A stretch of 46,328 nt of DNA from Strigomonas culicis (lineage: Eukaryota > Euglenozoa > Kinetoplastea > Trypanosomatida > Trypanosomatidae), in the NCBI GenBank assembly GCA_000482145.1, contig AUXH01000080.1:1-46328 (forward strand), given 5' to 3'. Both the position numbers and the translations under genes were made by a program. Numbering within the stretch: position 1 is the first letter of the stretch; each line of letters opens with the position of its first letter. Shown one piece after another: positions 37,667 through 46,328 of the stretch. The notes below the pieces were generated by a model. That model was not told the origin of the DNA. It searched no databases and saw only the letters and a program-made list of their open reading frames with translations.

Positions 37667-38230
37667 GGTGCGGGGTAAACGTACGTACTTCGATAGCTAT
37701 ATATTGATGTAACGGCAGCGAAGAGTACAAGGATACAATAATATTCTGTTAGAAAGCAATTCAAAATCTAACCGGTTGAGAGAGAGAGAGAGAGCGCGAG
37801 AGAGAGAGAGAGAAATGGATGATAATCTATTTCAAAAGCACCACAACATAGTTCTCTCTAATGAAAACAAACAAAACGGAGGGGCGAGAACAATCAAACA
37901 ACTACGGAAATACATTTTACAGCACACGTACACACACACGCCGGAGCTGGGTCTTGTAAGGCTAACTCTTGTACAGTGTATAATGGTTAGTACATACCGC
38001 ATGCACCTGTTTTCGTTTTTTAAGTACAATTTGAATACTAAAGACAACATATACAGCAAGGAGGTTTTCAAAGGAACAACAATACGAAACGTGTATCAAT
38101 TACAGACCTTCACCCATTCCGTAATAAAAGAGAAACACAGCATCTTTTTATTACTATTGTTTGCATCGTGCAAAACATCTATTCCCTTTCGTTTTGTTTT
38201 TGCTTAGTGCGAATGCGGTCCATTTTATAT
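37667..38230. other. Spacer between the ubiquitin-like and DoxX-like genes
   Basis: It includes the GA microsatellite listed separately, which lies about 110-150 bases upstream of the ubiquitin-like gene and offers a long CT tract on the coding strand for splicing. A CA run occurs near 37929-37940. Open frames here lack good ATG starts and are AT-rich noise. Confidence 0.6.
37778..37813. repeat. (GA)n microsatellite
   Basis: A nearly pure GA run interrupted by GCGC. On the coding strand it is a (TC)n tract upstream of the ubiquitin-like gene and could serve as its polypyrimidine tract. Confidence 0.9.
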
Positions 38231-38707
38231 TTAATTGCTCTTTTTGGAGCTCTGTTGCTTTTCCACTTCTGCGTGTGCTCGCGAGTACTTACGGCTACGG
38301 TGACCACTACCGCAGACGAACAGAAAGGCACCGGTGAGCGCCAAGTTCTTCGATACGTGAATGAGGTCCTGCTCCGACGTCTCGAGTGGGTTCTCCCAGT
38401 TCATGTGGAAGGCGACGGTGATGATGAGCGTGCCGATGGCCATGAGGAAGCAGAAGAAGCTGCGCCCGACGGCGAGAAGGATGAAGAGCGAGAAGGTCAG
38501 GAATATGACGCCGGTGGCCTGGATCAAATAAATGTACTCGCTCATGCCGAGGTGGATGTCGCCCAGGGCTAGCATCTTGGGAAAGTTGCTCTTCGCGAGA
38601 AGAGCAGCCCCGACGGCTGGGTTCGTGATCTTCTGCAGGCCGCTCCCAATATATGGGATGAGAATGAGAATGAGCCCCAAATAACGAATGAGGTTCTTGA
38701 AGAACAT
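38231..38707 (-). CDS. DoxX-like four-helix membrane protein
   Basis: 158 aa with four hydrophobic helices at about 5-22, 57-80, 82-100 and 122-136. The pattern of the DoxX family is visible: an early RYLGLILILIPYIGSGLQKI with the G-x-x-K end of helix 1, an N-x-P turn, LALGDIHLGMSEYI at the start of helix 2, the FHMNW motif after helix 3, and KNLALTGAFLFV in helix 4. DoxX-type proteins in bacteria and protists are small membrane proteins tied to thiosulfate:quinone oxidoreductase or to redox stress; the role in trypanosomatids is not established to my knowledge. The C-terminus is short, basic and cytosolic-looking, ending in Lys/Ser residues. No partner gene lies next to it. Confidence 0.8.
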   Translation of the reverse strand: MFFKNLIRYLGLILILIPYIGSGLQKITNPAVGAALLAKSNFPKMLALGDIHLGMSEYIYLIQATGVIFLTFSLFILLAVGRSFFCFLMAIGTLIITVAFHMNWENPLETSEQDLIHVSKNLALTGAFLFVCGSGHRSRKYSRAHAEVEKQQSSKKSN

Positions 38708-39179
38708 TTTTTATACTTCTTTTCGTGAATGTCGCGGTTAGAGTAACAATAGTAGAGTTCTTTTGTGGGTGTATGTGTGTGTGTGTGCGTGTGTTTAAGA
38801 GGAAGAACGTGTGCGAAAGCGAAGAAATGAGCGAAATAAGTAACAGTGATTGCACAAACCGCTGTGATGTACTTTTATACATATATATATATATATATAT
38901 ATGTGGGACATCAATAATACGAACAAAAGTAGGAGTGGGTGAGTGGGCTCATGATGCGAGATAAGCTAAGTGTACCTACGGTGTGGTTAGCACAGAAGAA
39001 GACTGAGAAAAACAAAAGAAAACCATAGTATTACCAAGTTTTTATTTTTCTTTTTGTTTTTAATATATTCTTTTTTTCTTCCTTACCCGTGCACAAAGGA
39101 GGTGAAGCAAAACCAAAATAAACACCACAAAGGAAACAAACAAACAAAAAAAATAATACATCAATCATCAAGATGTCTG
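38708..39179. other. Spacer between the DoxX-like and cyclin genes
   Basis: It contains a GT run at about 38772-38792 and an AT microsatellite at 38881-38902, then A/T-rich sequence up to the cyclin stop codon. It should include the cyclin 3'UTR. No gene is recognised. Confidence 0.65.
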
Positions 39180-40439
39180 CTACGCGAGTGGGCGGCCAAA
39201 AATCTGGGAGAGGCTCTGTCGAACCTTATCGGAGGTGGGCGGCAGCCGCTCCTCTGGGGCCTCCGCGAGCTTCGCCGCATATTTGGTGTTGAGCAGGTCA
39301 GCTGCGGCGAGTGCCTGGGACGCGGAGATGCCCAGCGTGGCGAGCACGAGCAGCACGGCCTGCCGCACCTCCGCGGGGTCCTCCGGGGCACGCAGGGCGA
39401 GCGCGAGGGCGACGATGCCGAGCGCGGTCACGTGGGACGGCAGCTGCAGGAACTCTACGTGCGTCACCACCTCCGCCGTGAGCGTGTCGCAGATGTCGAG
39501 GAAGGCCTCGTTGATGGTGCGCAGAATCACGAAGTTGTTACGCTCGATAAAGATGGTGCTCACTTGGCTGCGCGCGCTGCTCACGAAGAGGCGGATGGTG
39601 CCGCGGTAGTCCGTGGGCAGCGCGCCCACCGCCGTCTCGAGCCGGGTGCGCTGCGCGAGCACCAGCGCGTTCCCGTAGAGCTGGAACACATCGATCGACG
39701 TGGTGAAGGGCACCTTGGAGGCCGCGCACAGCTGCGGCAGCACCTCTCGCAGCAGCGTGCCGGCGGGCAGCGGCAGCACGCAGCTCGTCGGCCTGCCGTC
39801 GTTGTCGAGCACGAGCAGCGTCACCTCCACCTGCGGCCCGCCGGGGTGCTTGCCCTTCTGCACCAGCTTCTCCGTGCTGAGCATGTGGATCTGCAGGTAG
39901 ACGTGGTTGACGACGGTGGTGTGCGGCAGGCGCCACTTGTAGTAGCTCAGCACGCTCTCCTCCATGTCCAGCACCTCGGGCGCGTTGTAGGCGGAGTCGC
40001 AGACCTCGACGATCTTGCGCAGGTTTGGCAGGTCCTCATCCATCTCTTCAAACTTCGCGGCGATCCAGAGGCACGTGACGGCGCAGAGCTGGCAGCGGTC
40101 GACCTTCAACTTCTTGAGGTGGCCCACGAGGAAGGCGTCCGTCAGCTGCACGGCGAGGCCGAGCGTGGTGCTCTTGAGGCGAAAGGCCGCGCACACGTCG
40201 CGCAGCCAGCGCGTGATGGTCTTGCGGTTCTTGAAGCTATAGATGGTGCCCTTCAGAATGCTGATGTCGGGCAGCGGCTGCACGCCGTGCTCCTTCATGC
40301 CCTCGAAGATAGTGAGGGGGTTCTCGTCTTGCTGGTCGCCGGGGTGGGCCCGGTAGTCGATCGCCATGGGCGCGCCGAAGTGACGACCCATCGAATCCGA
40401 CGTGATCGTCGTGCGGATCTTAATCTCAGGAGCCAACAT
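39180..40439 (-). CDS. Cyclin with an inserted domain between its two cyclin folds
   Basis: 419 aa. The N-terminal cyclin box covers about 45-180: RKTITRWLRDVCAAF, a helix with CLWIAAKFEEMDEDLP (Lys129) and MEESVLSYYKWRLP (Glu161) match the conserved Lys/Glu pair that contacts the kinase. A second, weaker cyclin fold follows at about 300-390 (LRTINEAFLDICDTL, VTALGIVALALALR). Between them, about 203-288 is an extra module with two strands, a helix and further strands (VEVTLLVLDNDG, SCVLPLPAG, LLREVLPQLCAASKV, VFQLYG, TIRLFVSS), which looks like a ubiquitin/RA-type beta-grasp fold. Trypanosomatids have many divergent cyclins paired with CRK kinases; the subtype is not clear. No D-box or PEST region stands out. 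Confidence 0.8.
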   Translation of the reverse strand: MLAPEIKIRTTITSDSMGRHFGAPMAIDYRAHPGDQQDENPLTIFEGMKEHGVQPLPDISILKGTIYSFKNRKTITRWLRDVCAAFRLKSTTLGLAVQLTDAFLVGHLKKLKVDRCQLCAVTCLWIAAKFEEMDEDLPNLRKIVEVCDSAYNAPEVLDMEESVLSYYKWRLPHTTVVNHVYLQIHMLSTEKLVQKGKHPGGPQVEVTLLVLDNDGRPTSCVLPLPAGTLLREVLPQLCAASKVPFTTSIDVFQLYGNALVLAQRTRLETAVGALPTDYRGTIRLFVSSARSQVSTIFIERNNFVILRTINEAFLDICDTLTAEVVTHVEFLQLPSHVTALGIVALALALRAPEDPAEVRQAVLLVLATLGISASQALAAADLLNTKYAAKLAEAPEERLPPTSDKVRQSLSQIFGRPLA

Positions 40440-42416
40440 TGTCTTCCTCGCGTGTGAGTATAGTAATTGTACACGATATACAATGCGCAGTTCGTAGAAA
40501 AGGAAGCTATGGGGAGGGGGTCCGTACGTGTGTACTGAATCGAAAGTACTGTGTTAACTGCTAGCATAGATAAGAGAAGAGGAAGAACAGAAAAAAGAAG
40601 TAGAAAGCAGAAAACAACAACAATAACAACAACAACAACAACAAAAAAAAAACAGCTCTATCGGCATTATTGCCGGGGGACAAGAAGATGATCTGTTTGA
40701 CCGCTACGTGTGGTAAAAAACAGGTGCGTCTATGGAGAACACTTTTTATATTTACAGCAGAATGGGAATGCAACATACAAACAAAACAAGGAAGAGAGCA
40801 GTATTGGGAAACGAGAAACATGAGGAGAGAGAGAGAAAGAAGGCATGCGACAAAGAACAAATGATTGCGTAGGTGTGACTTACTTTTGCACTACACTGAA
40901 TACTCTCCTGTGGCAGGCGAGTTTCGCTTGTAGCGATGAGCGCGGTACCGTCGGTAATGAAGTGCCGGGAGGAAGCTTTTTAAGGGCGTAGCGGTGCGCA
41001 TACAGGCCGCTGCATGCACCCTTGTCGTCGGTCACTGGTCAGATGTTGGGTCGGTGGATGCCACATGGCCGGTACTTGTGTCCACAAAAGAAAATATGCC
41101 CGGCGTACAGCGGCTTCATCTTCGGACATCGCCTAATGCACAGTTGGAGGTACCTATGCATCTGTTCGCAGGGGGCGACGTTTTCTTTTGATTATTGTTG
41201 ATGATGTGGGGTTGTGTGGATGAAATGCTGAGGTGCAAAGTAACGGCAGCCATCAGGGCGATGAGGATGCTGTACCAAGTGAAACAAAAAAACAAAAAGG
41301 GAATACACACATTCACCAAAGGGACAAAAAAAATACTATAATGCTTGATTGGACTAGAACCGTTCGTGTCAAACCAGAGAAGAGCATTCCTCTGTTTTTT
41401 TTTTCACCGTGAGTTCCAGACCCCATTACTACTAACGAGAGAGGGAGGGAGAGAGAGAGAGCTCCCCCCGGGGTGGACGGGCGTGCCATCTCCACTGCTT
41501 TTTTGTTTCGTTTTTTATTATTATATTCACTGCTTGTGTCGTTGTTGTTGATGTTGGTGGTGGTGGTGCAAAGAAGGTGCATTGGTACGTGAGCTGAAGT
41601 GCGTGGTTGCTGCTCCTGCTGCATGTCAAGCCATTATATTTAGCTATCCTTTTACAGTCTTCCTCTTTTTCTTCCTGTCATGTGCTATTGATGAAGGATA
41701 ACACACACATAGACACACACACACACACTTGGAAGCGTGTATAACACCATGTCTATTGCAGTTTGTTTTGTTCTGCAGCGACCACAAGTTACGAAACGCA
41801 GGGAGTTATAGGACTCGATGAAGCCGAACGGAAAGAAAGAGAAGGGTGAAAAAAAAAAAGAGGGAGACAACAATCATTGCAAGTGCGAAGACACGTTTGG
41901 ACTCTAACCACGTTTCGTATTAGGAGGCTGTAGGCAGCCTTTCGTACGTAGGAAGCGCAATGAGCACCTCGGCCATAGAGGGAACTGGTTGGTTTTCTTC
42001 CTCTGCCGGTTTTCTTTTTTTGTTGGTATATTTACGTTTAAGGTACGAAAATAAATATGTTTAGCTTGTAGATCTAAGCGTGGATCGCAATATGTCCCAC
42101 GAAGATTGCTTTACTTCTTCACCTTCTCAACAGAGAGGGAAGTTTGCGGATGCGATGCGGTCAGCAGTTATGCCCACTGAGGAAACCTCATACTCCCCCC
42201 ACTGCTATGTGTGCATACGTCTTGCTGTCGTCACAATCGCTTCGTTATGAACCAGTGCGCTCGTCCAAGATAGGTATAAATGTATATTTCCTATATGAAC
42301 TTCTAAGCATGCGCTAAACATTTTATTTTCCCTGTTGTTTTTGTCCTTTTCTCTATATTCATACTAGTTTGTTTTTTGAATATGCGCGTACAGGTAACGG
42401 AGGAGCGGCCGCAACA
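40440..42416. other. Longest spacer in the window, no gene recognised
   Basis: Nearly 2 kb lies between the cyclin and the Arg/Gly-rich gene. AT-rich parts contain CAA and A-runs (40610-40650), GA runs (41440-41460) and a CA run (41700-41730). Two blocks (about 40870-41200 and 41880-42260) have more even composition and complexity but no convincing frame on either strand. A short hairpin with 6-bp arms and a 4-base loop lies at about 41922-41937. The coding-strand frame 41313-41624 (103 codons with an ATG) is low-complexity Thr/Asn/Lys followed by Leu/Ser from a GA run and is not accepted as a gene. A non-coding RNA or long UTRs are possible. Confidence 0.55.
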
Positions 42417-43136
42417 TTAGTTGTTGCGGAAGTTATCGAGCTGGGAGTCCAGCTGGTCACGGGTCGGCATCGGGCCGCGGCCGCCACGGCCACCGCGTCC
42501 GCCGCGCCCGCCGCGGCTGTCGCCACCGCGGCGTCCCTCACCGCCATGGCGGCGCTCGCCGCGGTCGTCGCGACGGCGGTCATCCCGGCGGAAGTCGTCG
42601 CGACGGCGGTCGTCGCGGCGGCGGTCACCACGGTCGTCGCGGCGGCGCTCGCGGCGGAAGTCGTCGCGCTCGCGAATGCGGAGGCGGCGAGAGGAGCCGA
42701 AGACGCGGACACCGCCGTCGCGGCGGCCACGGTCACCACGGTCACCACGGTCACCACGGTCGCCACGGTCGCCACGGTCGCGGCGCGGGCCGCGCAGGCG
42801 GCGCTCACCGAAGCGCTCGCGGCGGTAGGACCGGTCGAAGTCGCTCTCGCGGACGAAGCGCTCGCGGCCGCTGTCGCGGTAGATGGAGCGGTCGCGGAAG
42901 CGGCGCGGGCGGTCCGTGATGATGCGGACAACGCGTTGCACGCGGGCGCCGCCGCGGCGGCCGAAGCCCTCGAGGCGCGACGTGCGCTCACTCACGACGT
43001 AGGAGCGCGGCGCGTGCTCACCGCGGCCGTCGCCGCGGCGGTCGCGCGCGTCGGCGAGGGCCATCACGCGGTTGCGGTTGCGGTCGTAGAGGCCGCGGAG
43101 GCGGCGGCGGTCGAAGTCATCGTCACGACGTCCCAT
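42417..43136 (-). CDS. Arg/Gly-rich RNA-binding protein with C-terminal UAP56-binding-like motif (CHTOP/FoP-like)
   Basis: 239 aa from the ATG at 43136; the residues further upstream are leader translation. The N-terminal third is basic (YDRNRNRVMALADARDRRG) and includes a less repetitive segment, ARVQRVVRIITDRPRRF. The middle is made of repeated Arg-Gly-Asp and Arg-Arg-Asp-Asp units and the last part of RGG units, typical substrates for arginine methylation and RNA binding. It ends TRDQLDSQLDNFRNN, which closely follows the LDxxLDxY motif at the C-terminus of ALYREF, UIF and CHTOP that binds the helicase UAP56/DDX39 in mRNA export. There is no RRM, so the layout is nearest CHTOP (FoP). A role in nuclear mRNA export is inferred from the motif alone. 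Confidence 0.8.
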   Translation of the reverse strand: MGRRDDDFDRRRLRGLYDRNRNRVMALADARDRRGDGRGEHAPRSYVVSERTSRLEGFGRRGGARVQRVVRIITDRPRRFRDRSIYRDSGRERFVRESDFDRSYRRERFGERRLRGPRRDRGDRGDRGDRGDRGDRGRRDGGVRVFGSSRRLRIRERDDFRRERRRDDRGDRRRDDRRRDDFRRDDRRRDDRGERRHGGEGRRGGDSRGGRGGRGGRGGRGPMPTRDQLDSQLDNFRNN

Positions 43137-43188
43137 GGTGGAGCGAAGGAGAAGCGGTAGGGTGTGCGGTAGAGTAAAGGTAAATAAA

Positions 43189-43201
43189 CTACAAAAAAAA
43201 A
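43189..43201 (-). promoter_or_regulatory. Putative spliced-leader acceptor of the Arg/Gly-rich gene
   Basis: A T9 tract is followed directly by GTAG on the coding strand (AG at 43190-43189). It gives a 52-base 5'UTR before the ATG at 43136. Confidence 0.5.
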
Positions 43202-44116
43202 GCAAAAATGAGAGCAGGAGAGAATAGGAAACAATCAGTGTGAGGCAGAAAGGAAGAAATAGAATACATGTAAGTATGATTCATTTCCCCTTTTCTTGAA
43301 TCAATTCAGCCTGTACTTGTTTTTTTTTTGTTGTTGTATCATTATTATTTATACGGGTATGAAAACGAACAAATAAAATGTCCATGTAAATAATAACAAT
43401 AATAATGAGGAAAAAAAAAGTGTAAATATTAAAAGTAAACAAATATATATATATATTTCAAATATAAAAAAACATTAGAAAAGAAATGAAAAACAGAACA
43501 TTTATTGAGAGAAAAAAATCTAGTACGTTGAAGGATCAAGCACGTATGAGTGGATCGTTTATCACTCATGGTTTTCCGTTTCGTTTCTCTTTTCTTTTTC
43601 TCGAACTTGCGGTTTCATTGCAGTTCCTGTTATACTTTTTAGTTTTATGTTCTGCAAGTTCAATAATGAGAATAAAGAGGAAAGAAAGAAGGAAAAAAAA
43701 AAGTAAATCTTTTCGAGTTAAAGAATCTATGCTGAAAGGGTGTGTGCTTATACAAAAAAAAAAAGAGACATCCCATAGGAATGTTTGTGGAGTGTGGTGT
43801 TTCTGTAGCACCATCCCAATGAAAAACTGTACATTATACGAACAACAACGAAACAATCAACAGTGCAGAGTGAGTGAAGGAAAGAAATAAATGTAGAAAA
43901 GTCCAAAAGAGAAACACCGAAACCTTATCGAGAAGGCAGATGACACGGACCAACGCTCAGGTCGTTGAGTCCGTTCTTCTTTATACTCTGTGTCACTTTC
44001 TTTCTTTTATTTGTCATTATAATCATTCCTTTCTTCGATCTCGTTGGTATAGGCACCGTTGCTATCTATGATTGGTCTGTCGTCTCTATGGTTCGCAGCA
44101 GTTGTGAAGTGTTTAT
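43202..44116. other. AT-rich spacer with AT runs
   Basis: It contains T10 (about 43320), AAT repeats near 43385-43405, an AT run at about 43443-43456, and alternating purine- and pyrimidine-rich blocks. It should include the 3'UTR of the 207-aa gene. Open frames in both directions are low-complexity Lys/Phe strings. No gene or RNA is recognised. Confidence 0.6.
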
Positions 44117-44740
44117 CTACTCTCTGGCCACACGAAGGGGGCGCGCATCTAGTCGAGAGAAGAAGGCGTTCAGATCGTGCTGCCATTTCTCGGCATCAGT
44201 GTCCCAGCGCGGCGCGTTCGTCTTGCTGCGCGCCGCGTTGAGGCCACCGTCCTCGTGATGGGCGTGGTGGTTGCTTCTATGGAGATACTGCACGTTGGCC
44301 GCGTCAGTGGAGAAGATGCTGTCCTCTGACAGCCCCTCCGTCGCGGTGGTGCAGGTGGACGGCGAGCGGGAGCAGGGCAGCGGCAGCAGCGACGCAATGC
44401 AGCCGCCCTGGCCCACGCCGCACCCAGCGTAGGCGGTCGACAAAAAGGTGAAGGGCTCTTCGTGCGGTGGTGCGCCAAGCATGGGGATGGCCGCGTGCGG
44501 CGGGGGCGTCGTGCTGACGGCGGCGTGGTGGCGGCCGGGGATGGGCAGGTCCTGGGGCGTCCAGCCCCCGCAGCCGAGCTCAAGCGCGGGGCGGAAGAGC
44601 CCCTCCTCGGCCCCGGGTGGCAGGCGCTGGCGCTGCGGTGTGGCTGGCACGTTTGTGTGCATCCGTCCTAGCGGCTCTTGCCGCTGACGTTTGCAGGCCT
44701 CATACAGGTCCTCGTCGTCGTCGCAGTAGCGTTTGGTCAT
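44117..44740 (-). CDS. Hypothetical protein, 207 aa
   Basis: Begins MTKRYCDDDEDLYEACKRQR at an ATG preceded directly by an in-frame stop, which fixes the start. An acidic N-terminus is followed by a short basic cluster (KRQR) that could be a nuclear signal. Residues about 30-150 are Pro/Gly/Ala-rich and largely disordered, with several Cys. The C-terminus (about 165-207) is more ordered: RWDTDAEKWQHDLNAFFSRLDARPLR looks like one amphipathic helix. There is no membrane segment. I do not recognise the family. Coding is supported by high third-position GC compared with the AT-rich flanks. Confidence 0.7.
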   Translation of the reverse strand: MTKRYCDDDEDLYEACKRQRQEPLGRMHTNVPATPQRQRLPPGAEEGLFRPALELGCGGWTPQDLPIPGRHHAAVSTTPPPHAAIPMLGAPPHEEPFTFLSTAYAGCGVGQGGCIASLLPLPCSRSPSTCTTATEGLSEDSIFSTDAANVQYLHRSNHHAHHEDGGLNAARSKTNAPRWDTDAEKWQHDLNAFFSRLDARPLRVARE

Positions 44741-45223
44741 CTAGTATAGTTTGGGGGAAGGGAAAGGTAAAAAAAAACTAAAAAAGAGAGAAAAAAGGCA
44801 AATATATCTTGATGCGGGCGGTCTTTTGGTAGGGCGCGCTTGTAGTTCTATGTACACAGCGGGGAGTAATCTATGAGGGACTTTTGCTGTTTGTGTTTAC
44901 ACGAAAACAGCAACAATCTACTCTGAATATGGAACCGTAAACCAGAAAAGATATAAGAGACTTATCTAGTTGAAATCGTACAAAAAAAAGCGAGGAAGGG
45001 AGGAATATAACAGTGCAAGTGATTTGTGCCAGCACAAGGGCGTCACGCAGAGACTTAACAAAAATACTCATTCCTTTTTACAATGCAGCATTTCTCTTTC
45101 TTTCTTTGATCACATCCGTTTCGATAAAGCAAGGTTAAGTATATAACCGATGGAATCGCTTGTGTTTTGCTTGTTGTTCTTCATGATCGCTGAGCCACTG
45201 CATGAATGGAGAAGAAACGCGTC
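44741..45223. other. Spacer upstream of the 207-aa gene
   Basis: A/G-rich plus-strand sequence at 44758-44800 gives a pyrimidine tract on the coding strand shortly upstream of the start at 44740. The remainder is AT-rich 3'UTR of the sirtuin gene. No gene is recognised. Confidence 0.6.
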
Positions 45224-45970
45224 CTATTCGTACGTGCCGTCTAGCACACTCGCCACCCACGCCGGCACCGTCTCCGTTGCCTTACCATAGATGGAGCGGT
45301 GAAAGCTCGACACATTCTCACCCTTCTCCAAGTTGAGCTCAAGCGTGCGGGCACCGCACTGTTGCGCTTCCTGCACAAAGCCCGCGGCCGGGTACACGAC
45401 GCCAGACGTGCCAATCGCGACGAAGAGGTCTGTCTCCGCCAGGCTCGCGGAGATATCGTCCATGTAGAAGGGCATCTCACCGAACCACACGATGTGCGGC
45501 CGCAGGGTGCCGAGGGTGCCGCAGCACTGGCACCGGTCCTCGTCGCGGCGGATATCCCGGGTCCACTCGTACACTGCCCCCGTCCGGTCGCAGCGCGCCT
45601 TCAGCAGCTCGCCGTGCATGTGCAGCACGCCAGTCGACCCGGCGCGCTCGTGGAGGTCGTCCACGTTCTGCGTCACGAGCGTCACGCGGCCGGCGAACGC
45701 ACGCTGCAGCCGCGCGAGCGCCGCGTGCGCCGCATTCGGCCGGATGCCGTCCTGCAGCACGCCGCGCCGCCGCTCGTTGTAGAAGCGCTGCACCAGCTCG
45801 GGGTGGCGGCGGAAGGCGTCGTAGCTGGCCACCTCCTCCACCCGGTGGTTGTGCCACAGCCCGTTGGCGTCGCGGAAGGTGGGGATGCCCGACTCGGCGG
45901 AGATGCCCGCACCGGTCAGGATGGTAATGTAGCGTAGTTTATTCATCACTGTAATGATTCTGACTTCCAT
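45224..45970 (-). CDS. SIR2rp3: CobB/SIRT5-like NAD-dependent protein deacylase (SIR2rp3 type)
   Basis: 248 aa from the first ATG at 45970; a second ATG at 45946 is possible. It is a complete class III sirtuin: NAD-binding GAGISAESGIPTFR (20-33), TQNVDDLHERAG (100-111), catalytic His119 in HMHGE, Cys127, Cys147, Cys149 and Cys150 around a possible metal site, and GTSGVVYPAAGF (187-198). The acyl-pocket residues Tyr64 and Arg67 (FYNERRR) are those that let SIRT5 and CobB remove succinyl and malonyl groups. The whole protein resembles bacterial CobB more than nuclear Sir2. Trypanosomatids carry such a gene, SIR2rp3, whose product is mitochondrial in Trypanosoma brucei. The short N-terminus is hydrophobic/basic and may act in targeting. 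Confidence 0.93.
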   Translation of the reverse strand: MEVRIITVMNKLRYITILTGAGISAESGIPTFRDANGLWHNHRVEEVASYDAFRRHPELVQRFYNERRRGVLQDGIRPNAAHAALARLQRAFAGRVTLVTQNVDDLHERAGSTGVLHMHGELLKARCDRTGAVYEWTRDIRRDEDRCQCCGTLGTLRPHIVWFGEMPFYMDDISASLAETDLFVAIGTSGVVYPAAGFVQEAQQCGARTLELNLEKGENVSSFHRSIYGKATETVPAWVASVLDGTYE

Positions 45971-46328
45971 ATCGTACCGCAAGAAAAAACAAGAAAAGAG
46001 CAAAAAGTGAGGGTGAGGAAAAAATAAAAAGAATAAGAAATAGAATACTACATTATCATTTGAGCTAATAGGTAAATCAAGAGACAGTGTACAGTGTGTT
46101 CATGTTGGAGTTTTTTTTTTGATGCATCAAAATAGAATCCCTCTTCTTGCACGTAATATATATACACTTAGAAGAGGGTAAAGCATTATTTTGTACGGAT
46201 AATACACTTTTTGTTTGGTTAGTTGAGTTTTTCTTTTAATAAAAAAAAAGCACAGTTTTTTTTTCTTTTTCTTACCTTTCCACTGTTTTTTTTCTTTTCC
46301 CTTCGCATCTCATTTACTACTCATACTT
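45971..46328. other. Spacer upstream of the sirtuin gene, to the window edge
   Basis: A-rich plus-strand sequence at 45980-46040 gives a pyrimidine tract on the coding strand for the sirtuin acceptor. Further right there are T-runs and A-runs typical of these spacers. No gene is seen before the edge. Confidence 0.6.

Noticed and set aside
41313..41624. Coding-strand frame of 103 codons with an ATG in the 2-kb gap
   Set aside because: Much of it is Thr/Asn/Lys low complexity and Leu/Ser translated from a GA run; no domain and no compositional coding signature.
42369..43160. Long Ala/Val-rich plus-strand frame opposite the Arg/Gly-rich gene
   Set aside because: It is the antisense shadow of the repetitive RGG/RDD codons; the minus-strand frame has an ATG, an acceptor and a recognisable C-terminal motif.
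1..46328. A strand-switch region, transposon, prophage-like segment or CRISPR array
   Set aside because: All supported genes share one strand; no integrase, reverse transcriptase, transposase, long terminal or direct repeats or regular spacer arrays were found by reading.

Overview
The window looks like nuclear DNA of a trypanosomatid (Kinetoplastea). All 20 genes I can support lie on the minus strand as one unidirectional cluster over more than 45 kb. None needs an intron. Each coding block is GC-rich and separated from the next by AT-rich spacer that is pyrimidine-rich on the coding strand, as expected for a polycistronic unit processed by spliced-leader trans-splicing and polyadenylation. 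TAA, TAG and TGA all act as stops, so the code is standard. The species is not determinable by eye; the contrast between GC-rich genes and AT-rich, microsatellite-laden spacers suggests an insect trypanosomatid rather than Leishmania, but that is a guess. From memory (to be checked), Trypanosoma brucei SIR2rp3 and the bacterial-type cardiolipin synthase lie close together on chromosome 4, which matches two genes here and suggests conserved synteny.

In transcription order (right to left): a CobB-like sirtuin; an unrecognised 207-aa protein; an Arg/Gly-rich protein with a CHTOP/ALY-like C-terminal UAP56-binding motif; a cyclin with a possible ubiquitin-fold insert; a DoxX-like membrane protein; a small ubiquitin-like protein ending in Ala-Gly; a four-helix membrane protein; a phospholipase D-type cardiolipin synthase candidate; a probable mitochondrial repeat protein; an unrecognised 628-aa protein; a MAP kinase kinase; a very large coiled-coil protein broken by an apparent frameshift; an unrecognised 299-aa protein; a GC-rich, hairpin-rich non-coding island; a tail-anchored cytochrome b5; a double FtsX-type permease; an unrecognised 232-aa protein; the DBP10/DDX54 RNA helicase; a polycystin/mucolipin-type channel; a TPR plus IQ-motif protein; and an RCC1-repeat protein with a C-terminal CaaX box.

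The neighbours do not form one pathway; unrelated genes sharing a transcription unit is normal in this group. Several open frames run upstream from the true ATG through the pyrimidine tract and splice acceptor, giving false Phe/Leu/Ser-rich N-termini; the CDS starts listed here were moved to the first ATG downstream of that tract. No tRNA, rRNA, spliced-leader, transposon, CRISPR or strand-switch region was recognised. The items most worth following up are the GC island at about 18830-19260, the frameshift at 21283-21294, the cyclin insert, the CHTOP-like protein and the Ala-Gly ubiquitin-like protein.
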